Of a stretch of DNA of 64,000 nucleotides, positions 1 to 12,035 are shown in pieces. Positions within the stretch are counted from its first letter, which is position 1. The number at the start of each line of letters is the position of its first letter. Both the position numbers and the translations under genes were made by a program. The DNA comes from Riptortus pedestris (lineage: Eukaryota > Arthropoda > Insecta > Hemiptera > Alydidae): assembly GCA_019009955.1 (NCBI GenBank), contig CM032233.1, positions 96,803,501 through 96,867,500 on the forward strand. The letters are read 5' to 3'. The notes beneath the pieces were generated by a model. The model did no database searches and was not told the DNA's origin. It was given only the letters and a program-made list of their open reading frames with translations.

Positions 1-430
1 ACCAAATATCGTTTTCAAGAGCCCTTTATTATGCGGGCTACATTCAAATTGGTTGAATGATGAAATTATCAATTAAGATTTTACGTTCTTGTTTCGAAAA
101 TGTTTATTTGATCTATACCACACTCGACATTTGACGATTTCAGTCAATACTAAAGATCATATTTGTTTTTGGAATGAATGGAATATGGAATAGTGGGGAG
201 GGATTCGAAAATTCATAATATTTCCGTCATTATGAGTGCAATTGTAAAATGTTATCTAGCCTATCTAGTTTAGCTATTGATGCTCCAAAAGTTTTGTATC
301 TATACAATTCTTTGGAACTCAAATAGTAAGCAAGTTATTTGTACTTTCTTGTTTTCAACTTTCAGTAACCCCCTCTCCATCCTTCTACAGGGCGTTTTTT
401 CTCCATAGAAGTAGAGGATATGTGGTGAGA
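1..430 (+). repeat. Family A-related repeat, long divergent variant
   Basis: Reads like the distal half of family A in plus orientation, with ACCAAATAT, CAAGAGC and TTTACGTTCTTG motifs shared with 6740-6850 and 52490-52560. The end carrying the stem-loop is not recognisable. Truncated by the window start. Confidence 0.5.
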
Positions 431-1139
431 GATCACAAGTTATATCAACACGTGGGAAATTTTCTTACTTTACGTGGCTCCTGCTTGAGGCTTTTTACTC
501 TCCTGTCCAGAGATTAACACTCTACCTTGTGCCAGTCCATAGGAATATTTTTTGTCAAAAATAAATTATCGCTGAATGATAAATTTATCGTTCGGATAAA
601 TTTTTCAACCGCAGGATTCTGAAATTCTTAGTTCGAAATTAAGGAATGACCTGTTTTATCCGTTATCATGGCAAATAATTCTGTCCAGGACTAGACTAGT
701 TTGATAGGAAAGTATGGAATTGGAGAAGAGCTGTGTAGATATGGAGTTGAGCCCTGTGGGGAGCAGGGGGAGGCTCGGGAAAGCAGGGTGGATGTGACCA
801 TGGAAACCCAGGGCAGCCATCAGATCCTCTCTACCCCATATCAAATGCCCACCTTCCCCAATGCTCCATTTCACTGAATAATCCTATACTCGATATGCTT
901 ACCAGCAAATAATCTACGAGTATTAGGAAAAAAAATGTATTTCCTCGCGGAAAATTGGAGGAACGACGATAGAGAATCTTTGAGAGAGAATACTCGTTAT
1001 TAACGAGTGTGAAAATGAAGCTGGAATTAAGAAAGTTGTAAGACAAAGGTGCCATCTGTCAACTTATCTGTTCAATATGTCCAGAGGTAATAATGAAAAT
1101 GAAATAATGAACCGAAGGAATACAGATTAACGGGTAAAT

Positions 1140-1700
1140 CCATTCATTGTATCAGAGATGACATGACTGCTGGTAAAGTCAGAAATAGAGATGAATAGAA
1201 TGATGCAAGTCCTAAAGGACGCCCTAGGTCAGTTTAAACTCAAGATAAATACACACATAACAATATTTTTGACTGTAGAGAAGAAAAAAAATAGCTTAGG
1301 AAATATAAATATTAAAATTGGAAACATTATACTTGAAAAAGTGAAGGAACTTGTTGCTTAGGAAGTATCATCACTGAACACAATCATAGTAGAGCTATAA
1401 TCGATAACAGAATAGCACTTCGTGAACATGCCACCCAAAGCCAAATGAGTATTTTAATTATAATAATAAGCAAATAAGCATGGTTATCAAAAAAAAAAGT
1501 TTGCTAAATCTTTTGTATGGGGTATACTGCTTTACAAGAGCGAAATTTAGACGATCCATAAAAGCATATGTAAGAGATTGGAAGCAATGGAAATGTGGAT
1601 TTGGTTCCAAATCCTCAGAAGTTGGACTAAAAAGACTCCCCACTAAAGAACGCGTGCTTCAGTTTTGCATGTATCATTTAAATAAAACTAAATTATGCCA
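1140..1700 (+). pseudogene. LINE reverse-transcriptase fragment, decayed
   Basis: Translation in several frames gives the late RT region of an insect non-LTR retrotransposon. It contains a GNINIKIGNIILEKVKE stretch (1300-1350), which is the segment before the usual F-YLGS motif. After a broken part comes SIITEHN-like sequence, and then KAYVRDWKQWKCGFG at 1560-1605, corresponding to the usual RLEAMEMW-W region with an internal deletion. TKERVL follows. Stops and frame changes interrupt it and the catalytic YADD part is missing. No promoter or start is expected; this is a dead fragment. Confidence 0.6.
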
Positions 1701-1767
1701 TCCACCAAACATACAGACTGACATCCAAAGCATTGGTGAGTATTTGCCATTTCTTAATATTACTTTT

Positions 1768-1808
1768 TCCTATTAGGCGTAGCAGCACAATGTGGACGTT
1801 AATAAATA
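1768..1808 (+). repeat. SINE 3' remnant
   Basis: Contains GTAGCAGCACAATGTGGACG followed by TTAATAAATA, the same 3' terminal sequence as the complete SINE at 3956-4177. The body and the tRNA-like head are missing. Confidence 0.5.
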
Positions 1809-1915
1809 CTAGTGTACATTAGCGGTAGTTGTGTTTCGGGCCATCTCCAATATGTTTCGAAATTTTGGTTTTTGCCTCTTTTCTTCTCTTCATTTGATAT
1901 CCAGGAGTTCAGTCT

Positions 1916-1919
<4 letters not shown>

Positions 1920-2002
<83 letters not shown>

Positions 2003-2012
2003 GCGCGCGCGC
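1920..2012. repeat. (AC)n microsatellite
   Basis: About 40 uninterrupted AC dinucleotides from 1920 to ~2000, followed by a short GACGCGCGCGCGC tract. Confidence 0.97.
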
Positions 2013-2721
2013 ACTTATATTAAATCGAATTGAAATTTAATTCATGAGTACAACGTGAATTGCGCAATTATTGTTTGAACACAACCGTGACTTTCTGACC
2101 TTCTTAAAACCTTTAGAGTTGAGCTGAAATGAAGCCTTCATACTTCATCCAAACGTCTATTTCAATATTTTTATTTTATTACTTCGATTTCAATATTATT
2201 TTTCCCATATTTATTAGTGGTATTTATAATTGAAAATTGTTAATTTTATTTATCTATTTATAATACTTATATTTTTATTTATGTATCTTTTTAAATGCAA
2301 AAAAGTAATTGGTTTTGATGGTGTTAAAAAAATACAAAAAAACAATATAATATCATTAACAATGGAGCATGGGAAATAAATTCCTTTACTGCAAGGGTAC
2401 TGCAGTACAGAAAACATGTTAAAAAACTGTATCCTTAACAAGTTATTCTCTTCAAGGCAAATGATATACTGTTCTCTAATTACAGAGATACTTATTACCA
2501 ATGTAAACAATGAAACAAATTTGTCAAATTATTTAGCGTAATGGCTTTGTTTGACGGGTTCGTCAAATCGAGAGATGGTTGGACGTGTTTGAGAGAAATT
2601 TTGATTGACAGCCTATTTGGCAAACAAGATTGAAGGTTATCGTTTGCGTTCGCCAAACATTCACCGGAGACCCAGACTTCGTCCGATCGCAGATGTTTCG
2701 GGCTGCTATTCGGCTCAATAG

Positions 2722-2943
2722 ATTGGGGTTAGCTGTGTGAGTTAAGGCGTTGCTAATAAAGTTGGTAAGCGCAGAGTCGACGATTGGATTCCCAACTGGG
2801 CAATAGGAATTTTTCCATTGAGGAAATTATGAAATATAATTCTTAGTCTTACCCTGGCTAGAAAAGGGTGGTAACCTGTATATAAGCCGTTCCGATTAGC
2901 CGTAGTCCCATAAGGTGGACGTAAATAAATAAAAATAAAAATA
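2722..2943 (+). repeat. tRNA-derived SINE, full-length but diverged
   Basis: Starts with the tRNA-like head (GTGTGAGTTAAGGCGTTG, A-box region) and has a degraded B box around 2787. The shared body GGGTGGTAACCTGTA follows, and it ends TAAGGTGGACGTAAATAAAT with an A/T-rich tail. Same family as 3956-4177. Confidence 0.75.
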
Positions 2944-3479
2944 TTATATTGTATATATTGGACTGACACATAAGGAATTTGTTTGAAATTATTTCTCACG
3001 TTCAGCGAAAAGCAGATATGAAATAAAGTAAGACATTAAAAAAAAAAAAATTCTTTTAGATTCTCTGAAATTTCTGCATAATAGTGAATTTTGTCAACAT
3101 AAAGAAAAAATGGCTCTAACTACTGTATGAATATCAATTATACGTCCCTTATTTATTTATCTTCATCTAAAATTTACCTATTATTAATAGTTTAGATTAA
3201 TGAACCGAGTATTATTCATGATGAGAGGAAAATGTATTTGCAAAAACCCCTAACCAAGCATAAAAAATAAACCAATCCAGACCTATGAACACTACGGCCA
3301 AAACGTAGGCATTTCTAACTATACTATAAATTTATTTAGTTATAACCCTACAGTAGAAAATAATATCAAAAAGGGCACTTTTTTAAAACTGGATGTACTG
3401 AATTTATAAACATAAGAACTCCAGAATGAAAGAATCCAAATCGAAAATTATATGGCAACGGAAATACAAAGAAACTTCT

Positions 3480-3510
3480 ATTTGAGAAAAAGTTTTTTTT
3501 TTTTTTTTCT
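3480..3510. repeat. Poly(T) run
   Basis: Near-pure T stretch at 3494-3509 with flanking T-rich sequence; possibly the tail of an old retroposed copy. Confidence 0.6.
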
Positions 3511-3624
3511 TTTTTCCAACATGCTTAATTGACGTCGATTTTGTCAGTTACGAATAATCCCCAATGCTTCATTATTCATATTTAAATAAGAATTCAAAGT
3601 TGATGCTTAGTAAGGAGGGTCATT

Positions 3625-4490
3625 TAAATGATATCCAATACTTGGGACGAATCAAGGAAAAGAGGCAGGCTAAGACTGAAGTATATCAATGACATCAAAG
3701 ACGATTTGCGGAAGCTGTGGACGACTAGTTGTAGCAACCTTGATGCACACCGCGTTGGAGGATACATGATATTGGCAAGGGTTGCTCCTTCTCAGAGTGA
3801 GAAATTGTAGTGAACCGAATAAAATATATACTGAATGATGAAAACATCACTTATTTATAATTCTGAGTGTTACCAACCAATTTAATTCTCTTTGCAAACA
3901 GCTAAAAGTCTCACTGGATATGAAATAATTTTTGCACATTTTTAAACTTCTTTATGTTTATTATTATTTACGTCCACTTTATGCTACTAGGCTTATCGGG
4001 CCGGGTTATCTACAGGTTACCACCCTTTTTTAGCCAAGGTGGGCCTAAGGAGTTTATTTAATGAGCTAGTCACTAAATAAATTTCTACTGCCCAGGACTA
4101 GAATCGAACCCGCCACACTAGGTCAACCATGAGTGATGGAGACCAACGCCTTAACTCACACGGCCAACCTGAGCCCGTTAAACTTCTTTATATTCCCCTA
4201 AAACATCTAAGTCCTTCTTTTTCAAAGGGCCCATTCTTATAATTCAATAATAGGATTTATTACTGTTTTCAATTATATACTGTATAATGTAACAGAATGT
4301 ATAACGTAATTCTAATTTTGATAAAGAAAAATTAAAGGAAATGGTGAAATATTTTAAAATAAAATACAATTAATAAAGCAACAGGAATTGACTAATTCAT
4401 CATATTTTCTAAAACATTATTTAGGTTTTAAGTGAATATCATGTAAACGTTAATTCCATGAAATGAAATTTTTTTGTACCTACATGTTAT
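3625..4490 (+). pseudogene. LINE 3' end with ORF2 C-terminus, copy 1 (split by a SINE)
   Basis: An open stretch at 3628-3810 encodes TWDESRKRGRLRLKYINDIK...LRKL...ILARVAPSQS. This is the C-terminal tail common in insect LINE ORF2 proteins (a GRP-L-RY-DDIK-DLR-L element followed by a terminal A-APSQ). The remaining ~600 bp is non-coding 3' sequence. The same sequence recurs at 5345-5830 without the SINE that interrupts this copy at 3956-4177. RT and endonuclease domains are absent, so this is a 5'-truncated dead copy. Confidence 0.6.
3956..4177 (-). mobile_element. tRNA-derived SINE with 14-bp target-site duplication
   Basis: On the minus strand it begins GGGCTCAGGTTGGCCGTGTG. An A-box-like TGGCCGTGTGAGTTAAGG lies at 4149-4166 and a B-box GGTTCGATTCT at 4100-4110, spaced as in a pol III tRNA-type promoter. 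The body is followed by a 3' end with GTGGACGTAAATAATAATAA. It is flanked by identical TTAAACTTCTTTAT copies (3942-3955 and 4178-4191), the hallmark of LINE-mediated retroposition. The site is empty in the paralogous segment near 5570. Same family at 2722-2943, 46309-46506 and 56650-56852. Confidence 0.92.
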
Positions 4491-5179
4491 TAGTTTAATT
4501 TCTTGGAATAAGAATATTTCCGTCATTAACCTCGTGTGTGTATTCTCTGTGTAAACATGAAATGGATCACTCAAAAATTACAGAAACATATTATTTAAAT
4601 TTTAATGTATCGTGTATTATGAAGTTTGTTCTCAGGAAATTAAATAAGTCAATTCTATTTTTAGAGAACCACTTTTAAAGAAAAAAAAAGAATGATTGGA
4701 AATTCATCGGAGAAAATAAAGGAGTTTTACAACACGGTGTAAAAATTATTGTTGAAACCAGTCACACCTTCGGATGCATGCATAATGTAATATTATATTT
4801 TTATGGCCTTATGTTTTGACATTTTGAATTATGTTGTCGTCTCTTGAATTAGATAATGTAATTGCATCTTGGCCAGGGTACAGGCTTATTTATTACTCAT
4901 GTTAATGGTGAATCGGATTTTAGTAAGCCAAAGAATTTAAGGATGAAAAACATTCAAGGAGCCGAAACCGAGACAAAAGGCGATCGCTGGAGAAAAAATC
5001 ACAAAAAGTATTTAATTATTTGGTCACGACTCTTTGTCCGTGAGCAGGAAGAGACACGTCTCACTTTTTCTAAATAGGCCGGCCTGCCGATAGTCTCCTT
5101 GGTTCGATCGGTGGGCCAGTAGTTAGTAGGTAGTAGGGGCTCTAACCATCAACCAGTGGTTAGTAACTCTAAACACCAC

Positions 5180-5347
5180 AAGTCTCCGTCACTCAGGGGA
5201 TGCGTAAACTCACCAGGCTTCCCACATGCACTTATGAAGCACTAGTGATTTCACCTCACCAAATATTTTCTATTTATAAGTAAAAGTTCGATGAGTAGAA
5301 GTAAGGCTTTAATAGTGTCGAATGAAACGGTTAAATATCGAGTACGG
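5180..5347 (-). repeat. Family A element, stem-loop end only, fused to LINE tail
   Basis: Carries diverged end sequence AGTCTCCGTCACTCAGGGG followed by GTAAACTC and TTCCCACATG. It then runs into GTTAAATATCGAGTACGGTA, normally the middle of family A, and switches there to the LINE tail of 5345-5830. Confidence 0.65.
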
Positions 5348-5830
5348 TATATCAATGGCTTCAAAGAAGAATTGCGGAAGCTTAGGATGCTTTGGAGGAT
5401 TGATAATAGTGACAGGGGTTGTTCCTTCTTAAAGTGAGAAATTGTAGTGAAACGAATAAAATATATAATGAATTACGAAAATATCATTTACTTACAATTC
5501 TGAATGTTACTCACCAATTTAATTCACTTTGCAGAGAGCTAAATGTCTCACTGGTTAAGACATCATTTTTTTTTGTATTCCCCTAAAACTTCCCTGCCTT
5601 TCTTTTACTACCCTTTTTAAGGAGTCATTCTTATATTCAATAAGATTTCGAATTCTACCTTCAATCCAATTCTAAATAATGTTCCAGAATGTACGATTCA
5701 ATCGTTATTTTCGATAACAAAAAAATCAAAGGAAATGGTAAAATAATTTTTAAAAAATGCAATTAATAAAGCAAAATGAATTGAGACTTCATCATATTTC
5801 ATGACAACATTAATTCCATGAAATAAAATT
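5345..5830 (+). pseudogene. LINE 3' end, copy 2 (without SINE)
   Basis: Same sequence as 3670-4490: TATATCAATGG, GAATTGCGGAAGCT, GTGAGAAATTGTAGTG, then TTAATTCCATGAAAT near the end. The coding remnant is more decayed than in copy 1. It has no SINE at the homologous position, giving an empty-site reference. Confidence 0.6.
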
Positions 5831-5934
5831 GTTTTATTCTCTATAAAATGCACTATTCTTTATATTTAATATATACTATGCTGGGTTGGTATACACCTAA
5901 AGATTTCGAGTTGAAATTTGAATTGATGACGTTA

Positions 5935-6345
5935 ACGCACTTCATATTTGCATGTATCTCACATAATAAAGGCTCGGTAAAAACAATATTTGGTATTTCA
6001 CCTTGAAATAAGATGTATTATGATCTAATAACTAAATGTTTACATCCGTTGACTAAAATTGGTGGTTTCCTGAATGCTGAAAATTAAATAAAATACTAAT
6101 ATCTAATATGGTAATTATTCAAGATAGAGCAAAAGTAAATACACAAAATTCAAATAAAATTAAGTTTGCAATAAGATTGGTGTATTCAATTTGTCGAATT
6201 TTTTGAGTTTTCGATTTTCCTACCTGTTAAAACCTCGCGTTTCACTTCAGCCGTTGACGAACTTGCCATTTAGTTTTATATGAAACATTTGCATATCGAG
6301 TTCGCTAAAGATCAAACGAAATCAAATCACTAGAGCGGTAAAATG

Positions 6346-6394
<49 letters not shown>

Positions 6395-6850
6395 TTGGCT
6401 GGTAACGCTCTACCGGTCGCAATTTTTGTCTGATCGTTACCAAACTTGACATTTAAACGTTTTATGTAAAAATGTATACCAACTTCGTTAGTGGGAGGGC
6501 GAATTTCGAAATATCTCAGCTGTCATACGCCGGATCGAGAGAGTCTATAGAAGCAATCTTATTGAAAATTTAATTTTCTTTCAATGTCGTTGTATACACT
6601 TCTTCTGTATCTCGAGTTTTAAGCTGCTATTTGATTTTTTTTTATATTTAGTTTTCAGCCTTTTGTAAACCCCCACTCTTACTCACTTAAGAATAGCAAT
6701 ACGCTTTTATATCATGAACCACTTTATTCTAAGCTTAAATACCAAATATTGTTTTCAAGAGCTTTTTATTATGGGAGATACATGCAGACTCGTTGTGTGA
6801 TAACGTCATAAATTATGATTTCACGTTCTTGTTTGTTTTTTCACAATAAA
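5935..6850. repeat. Family A inverted dimer around a (TG)n tract
   Basis: 5935-6345 reads in minus orientation and 6395-6850 in plus orientation. The middle motif CTAGAGCGGTAA lies just before the (TG)n and its complement-like TGGTAACGCTCTACCGG just after. Neither arm retains the subterminal ends. Confidence 0.75.
6349..6392. repeat. (TG)n microsatellite
   Basis: About 21 GT repeats between the two inverted arms of family A sequence; it occupies the position where other copies have (TA)n. Confidence 0.95.
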
Positions 6851-7204
6851 TCATATCTGCAGATTAAATGTGCAGAGGCCTCATTTTTTTCGCTCTCTCC
6901 CTTCAAAGTAATCCTATAAGAAGTTATTTATTTGAGTGCATGCACCATTGCCACATGACATATTGCATGTATCATTATGTTTAAATACATTTTTACAATA
7001 TATACTATTTAATGGTTTATTACCATATTATCAAATATAATAAAAAAATAAAAGTAGAAGGAAATAGTAAAAAATAAATAAAGAAAAATAAACTAATGAA
7101 ATAAGCAAGATATTACAATTAAAATCAATAAATGGAGATGAAAAAAAAAAAAAATTAAATGAAGGTAAACTCGATCCATGTTACGGTTTTTTCTCTTGAC
7201 GTCA

Positions 7205-7372
7205 TCAATTTATATATATATATATATATATATATATGCATAATATTGAACCGACCTCATATTCGTCGTCTCCTCCTGGGTAGGATCAATGGACATTTGG
7301 AGTAATTTTTTAAAAATTACATCATGAGCACTATCTCAGTAGCCGATTTCACTTAAGGGAAATCTGCTAAAA
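7205..7372 (-). repeat. Family A element, 5' end with (TA)n
   Basis: (TA)n at 7210-7236, then ACCGACCTCAT, GGTAGGATCAATGGACATTT and the terminal CACTTAAGGGAAATCTGCTA. Truncated at the microsatellite. Confidence 0.8.
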
Positions 7373-7732
7373 AAGGGTTTCTGAAAGTCGGGCTGGTGGT
7401 GTAAGGGGGAAATGAATAGTGGAGGAAGGTAAGGAGGACATTGGAGGGAGAGCAAATGACTTGGATGCCGACACGACCTTACATTCAGCCGGCCCTCTCC
7501 ACCACTCCCACCAAGCTCTCATTTAGACCAACATTTCAAAATATCTTTGAATCGAAGCCTAAAATTGAAGTAATAGCCGCCAGTATCTATCATGACATCC
7601 TGTGTGCAGGAGAGGAAGGACCTCACACTGAGGCTGCGAAAACTAAACATATTTTAGTAAGATAGTAAGATTGACTCTGACTCTTCAACATATAATTAAA
7701 AAAGATCAAATTTCATAATATACAAAGTCTGT

Positions 7733-8555
7733 CAGGCTGCCTAAACTAAGCAGATTTCCCACGCGAAGGTTAACAACAGATAAATATACATACAGGTAAA
7801 ACTATCGTGAACGTTAAGTGAAGAAATACAATCGGTAATGAGTAATCATTCAGTCAATTTAAAATACAAGTTAATAATCTCTACAACGGAAAGCGGCTAA
7901 CTTGTAAAGAAACAGCCCAGCCAACCCTGTAGCGCTGAATAGATAGACCGAAAAGACAAACAATTAATGAGATATATGTGAACATAACAAATTAATTTTA
8001 TTGAAAACAGTTTACTAAAGCTAGTGTCGTAATTTGTAATGGATCGGAGATCTGTTTTATCTTAATAACAAAAATTTTAGTAATCCAAAAACAAAAGAAG
8101 GGGGTTCAACAGAACGTATTTGTATATATCTCACACAGTAAAAGTTCAATGAAAACAATATTTGGTATTTAACCTTTTAATGAAGTGGTTCATGATACTA
8201 CAGCTTATTTTTAATATGACATGAGTAGAAGTAGGGGTATGCTGAATGCTCAAAAAATTGCAAAACTGAAAAATGCAAATATCCCGGTTAATATTCAAGA
8301 TACGGGATTAATGTATATAACAACATTTATATAAAATTAAATGTGCAATAAAATTGGTTTTATACAAGTTTTCAACATTTTTATTTTTCCAAATTCCCTC
8401 GCTCTAAACCCCCTCACCACCACGTCCAATTTCAGCTATTAACGTACTAGACCTTTAGTTTGGCCTGAAACGCTTATATATCGAGTTTGGTAATGATCAA
8501 AGAAAACTTGCGACCGCTAGAGTGGTAATAGACAAGTGTATATATACAGACATAT
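7733..8555 (-). repeat. Family A element, long subfamily with extra ~300 bp
   Basis: Begins AAAGTCTGTCAGGCTGCC, then CTAAGCAGATTTCCCACGCG. An extra block (about 7770-8080) is shared with 15060-15360 and, inverted, with 41060-41240. The family core then runs to TAGAGTGGTAATAGAC. The TTAGCAG end is missing. Confidence 0.8.
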
Positions 8556-8796
8556 CCATTATGACTGCCCTTTACTGATTAACGCTTATTAAGTTCTTAA
8601 GATGTGTATACATCATTGGACTTTAGACGAACAAAATTAGTTCTTTAAATGTTTAAAAGAACGTAATTTACTCAGACTGAGTTACTGATTCACTAAACGT
8701 CTCATAATCAGCTGATATGTAGATTGCTCTTTACACTTGCTTCTTGTTTCGGGAGTAAAAGAGAATAGAAGGCAAGTTGAGATGGTCATATGCCTT

Positions 8797-8846
8797 CTGG
8801 TGGGAAATCTGCTTCGTTTTCGCAGCTCCTGCGTGGCGACTATTTC
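8797..8846 (+). repeat. Family A stem-loop-end fragment
   Basis: GTGGGAAATCTGCTTCG followed by CGCAGCTCCTGCGTGGCGAC, the subterminal repeat and stem-loop of family A. Confidence 0.75.
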
Positions 8847-9207
8847 TTTGCATGTATTGGCCCTGGGGTATGCCGAGCACTGGTGAACTAACTGTAAATG
8901 GTATAAATCAGGCAACCGGAGCGCCGTACCGCGCTCAAGTGAACCGTTCAATCATGAATCAGACTCTCTTGCCAAGACTTCAGTGCTTGATTTATTTCCT
9001 TAAGATTTATTCGGGCGTATTCATTTAAAACGACTTCCTACAAACTCAATTTGGTTTCTTCGTAAATTAATTAATGATTCACATATTTCGGTTTACAACA
9101 GCGGTAAATTTGTATTTTCTGCAAATTCAGCTAAAGGTTTCTTGAAATTACTATGATACTTTCAGGCCGACAAAAAAGTAGGCACAACATATTCTGTTGA
9201 TGTGAAT

Positions 9208-9800
9208 CAATAAATTTATTTATTTATTTGGTTTGTGCCCCACAGCGATGGTGATTGGCATTATTAGAATGATATATTTACTCCTTCAAGTGCTTACCTT
9301 TTTTGTACTTTATTTTTATATTATGGAAAATATTTCTTTAATATCTGATTGTTTCTCATATCCGTGCTTTATCTAAGGAATATAATAAAACTTAACCCTT
9401 TTAAATCTTTTTAAGTATGCTGTAGACCTATTCTATTTTGTACTATATGTTTTTGTAAATGTTGATGTGTTTTAGATATGTTAGTATTTGTGGAATATAT
9501 TGGCTGCTGTCAGTTAATAGCTGTCATATCGTAGGGTGTGTGAAGGTTTTTTCGTTGGATGCAGTCTGTCAGTATGTGTTTTATCGTAAGGTGTTTGTTG
9601 CAGTATTTGCATATAGGGTTATCAGTCCTTGCCATTAAGTGTCTATGTTTTAGGTATGTGTGACCGATCCTGAGTCTGGCAAGAACTACTTCCTCCCTTC
9701 TAGTACCCCTATGGCTCGATGGCCACTCCTTAATAGTACTTTTGATACTGCGGAGGTGGTTCTTTACTTCAATAAATAAATACATTTCAAATAACAAAAT
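9208..9800 (-). pseudogene. LINE ORF2 C-terminus and 3' UTR (after RNase H)
   Basis: Minus-strand reading at 9797-9510 gives EEVVLARLRIGHTYLKHRHLM followed by a C-x2-C...H...C knuckle (PICKYCNKHLTIKHILTDC). This is the conserved region after the RNase H domain in I/Jockey-type LINEs. It ends soon after, as in intact elements. A ~300-bp 3' UTR follows, ending in a GCCCCACAGC-like segment and a TAAATAAATAAA tail near 9208. The frame is open from the RRE region, but everything upstream is gone, so it is a 5'-truncated insertion. A related C-terminus on the plus strand is at 18500-19095. Confidence 0.85.
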
Positions 9801-10140
9801 GTAGTAAAAATATTAAATATGTTAACTGTCCCCTATTTCCATACCTCATGTTGAAATGAAATGAGTTTTCATTAAATGCTATCATAACATAATAGGATAC
9901 GTCAAATAGTTTTGTTTGATAATGTTCTAATATTATGCCAATTAAATTCTTTACAAATCATTGAATAACATTTATATTTATATAATATATTCTTTATACA
10001 ATTAGATATAAAAGAATACATAGTACAAAATTCATCAATTTACATAAGTATGTACAATATATTAGTTTCCTTAACAATCTTAATACCACTCTAAATATAT
10101 AACATACATTTTTCTTATTTATTGGCTTGCTTAACGCCAT
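9801..10140. other. AT-rich sequence, nothing recognised
   Basis: No coding, RNA or repeat signal seen beyond high AT content. Confidence 0.5.
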
Positions 10141-10672
10141 AAGTTAACCGATTATGGAAATATCCATACTATACTAATAATATAGTTTCGATTCGAAGAT
10201 ATTTTTCAATAAGAAGCAAAGTGATTTTAGGTTCTTACTTAATTCTTTATTAATTCATTATTTTATCAGAGCACTGATGATCTTTATGTTATAAATACAT
10301 GTTTTCTGTAATAAACTAAACTAATATATACATATCATTGTTTCAATTTGTGAATACTTGTTTTTTTGACAATTTCTTTAATATATAGAAAATTTGTTTT
10401 TCTACGTTATTAGTATTGTATTATATATTTCACTTGCTCACGTTTTTATTATTTTTTTAGGTTTGTTTATATAGTTGGTTCACCATAGTGTATATCTAAA
10501 GATACATTAAGTTATTATATGTAATAGAAATAGATTTATAAAATGAATAAATGATCCCCTTTGAAGTTAAGCGATTATGGAAATATCCATACTATATTAA
10601 TAATATATTTTCGATACGGAGAAATTTTTCAATAAGAATTAAAATGATTTTAGGTTCTTACTTAATTCTTTA
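10141..10672. repeat. 109-bp direct repeats flanking a ~310-bp AT-rich unit
   Basis: 10141-10249 and 10564-10672 are near-identical (AAGTTAA-CGATTATGGAAA at the start, ACTTAATTCTTTA at the end). The intervening unit (about 10254-10560: CACTGATGATCTTTAT to AATAAATGATCCC) recurs alone at 12036-12358. No coding capacity. Possibly a small LTR-like or tandem-duplicated non-autonomous element. Confidence 0.75.
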
Positions 10673-10844
10673 ATATGATCGAAGTAGTTAAGTATTTGGA
10701 ATCTTACCCAAACGGCTAGTTGAATAGTTTCATAAAAAAAAATATTACCCATGAGAAGTACACTCCTGAAATCGATAAATTATGAAACTATCGATTCAAT
10801 TCCATTGTGTTTAGAAAATTGCTAATATGATTTTTAATGTCCTG

Positions 10845-10878
10845 TCCAACGCTAGTACATTGTGGATGTTAAATTCGG
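10845..10878 (+). repeat. Possible SINE 3' remnant
   Basis: GTCCAACGCTAGTACATTGTGGATGTTAA resembles the end of the SINE at 3956-4177. Short and diverged. Confidence 0.3.
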
Positions 10879-10889
10879 CGTGTCATAAA

Positions 10890-12035
10890 TAAATATTATG
10901 GTTTTATTTGCTTCTGCTGAAGCATATAATATGAAAGTACCTTCTTATAGAAACATCAGTAAAAGAGTTTGTTCCCCAAAGCAGCCATAGCATCATTTAG
11001 CGGATATTATTTTCTGATACCACCTTGAAATAAGAAAGTGAATATGTCTGAATAATTATTGAAAATAAAGCTACAGCTAAACCCTTTTATTAAGCATTTA
11101 ATATTTTCATATTCAGGTTTTACATTTTGTTTTTGCAATAAATCTGCTTAATAATACATAATTATTGTCCACATAAAGGTTATAGTGAAGTTTCTTAATA
11201 TTTCCAAATTGGTGGTCTAATTTTCTTTGCAAATTTTCAATCAAAACCCCGACAAATCAGCGTGATAATAAATTACACTACACTGTAAACCCATAATGTA
11301 AAAGTAATGATGGTATTTTTACGGTCATTCCACACAATATCACAACGATAAGATAATTATAATGAATTATGCATATTATAGGATATTATGCTATGTAAGC
11401 AGCAATTGCCTAGCACGTAATTGCTCACCCACTGGCAGCGAACTCTAGCCGCTATCTGTCAACAGTAATTTCTTCTCACCATCACAGATACCTCAATTAT
11501 AATCGTGTAAAGAAAATAAATATTTTTGCTTATAAAAAAAATATCAGTCTCATTCCAACTCCGCGAACATTGTACATTAATAAATCAAAAACAATTACCA
11601 GTATTTAAATTTTACTCAATTACCAACTATTATTCAGGAATTAAAACACTCCGAAATGATATCAAAATAATGAATAATATTGTCTTTTCCTTATCAAATA
11701 TATTCACTTTTACCATCCTTCCAACTGTTTCTAGCACCTCATCAAGGTCTTTTTAACGAAAAATGATTTTCCATGGTTGAAACAAATATTTTCGTTAACT
11801 ATTGATTTATTTATAGGAATAGTTGTTGTATTCGGTCTTTATTTTTTTTTGATATCATTATTTTGGGGAGAAATTGGGGGATATTTATTTTGTACTTTTT
11901 AAACTATATAAGAATTATGTTTCTTAAAATTGGTATTAATAAAGGTATTGTTAAATTCTGAAAAAAAATGTTTTCATTATTACGACTAATGTTATTAATA
12001 TAAAAATTATTGACTCTATACTTTTCTAAATTTCG
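10890..12035. other. AT-rich sequence without recognised genes
   Basis: Open frames here are short and of low-complexity composition. Nothing beyond AT-rich spacer is supported. Confidence 0.5.

Noticed and set aside
1812..2033. Thr/His-rich frame
   Set aside because: Translation of the (AC)n microsatellite.
3956..4177. Functional tRNA gene
   Set aside because: A and B boxes are present, but the sequence does not fold into a complete tRNA. It has a retroposon body and tail with a TSD, so it is a SINE.
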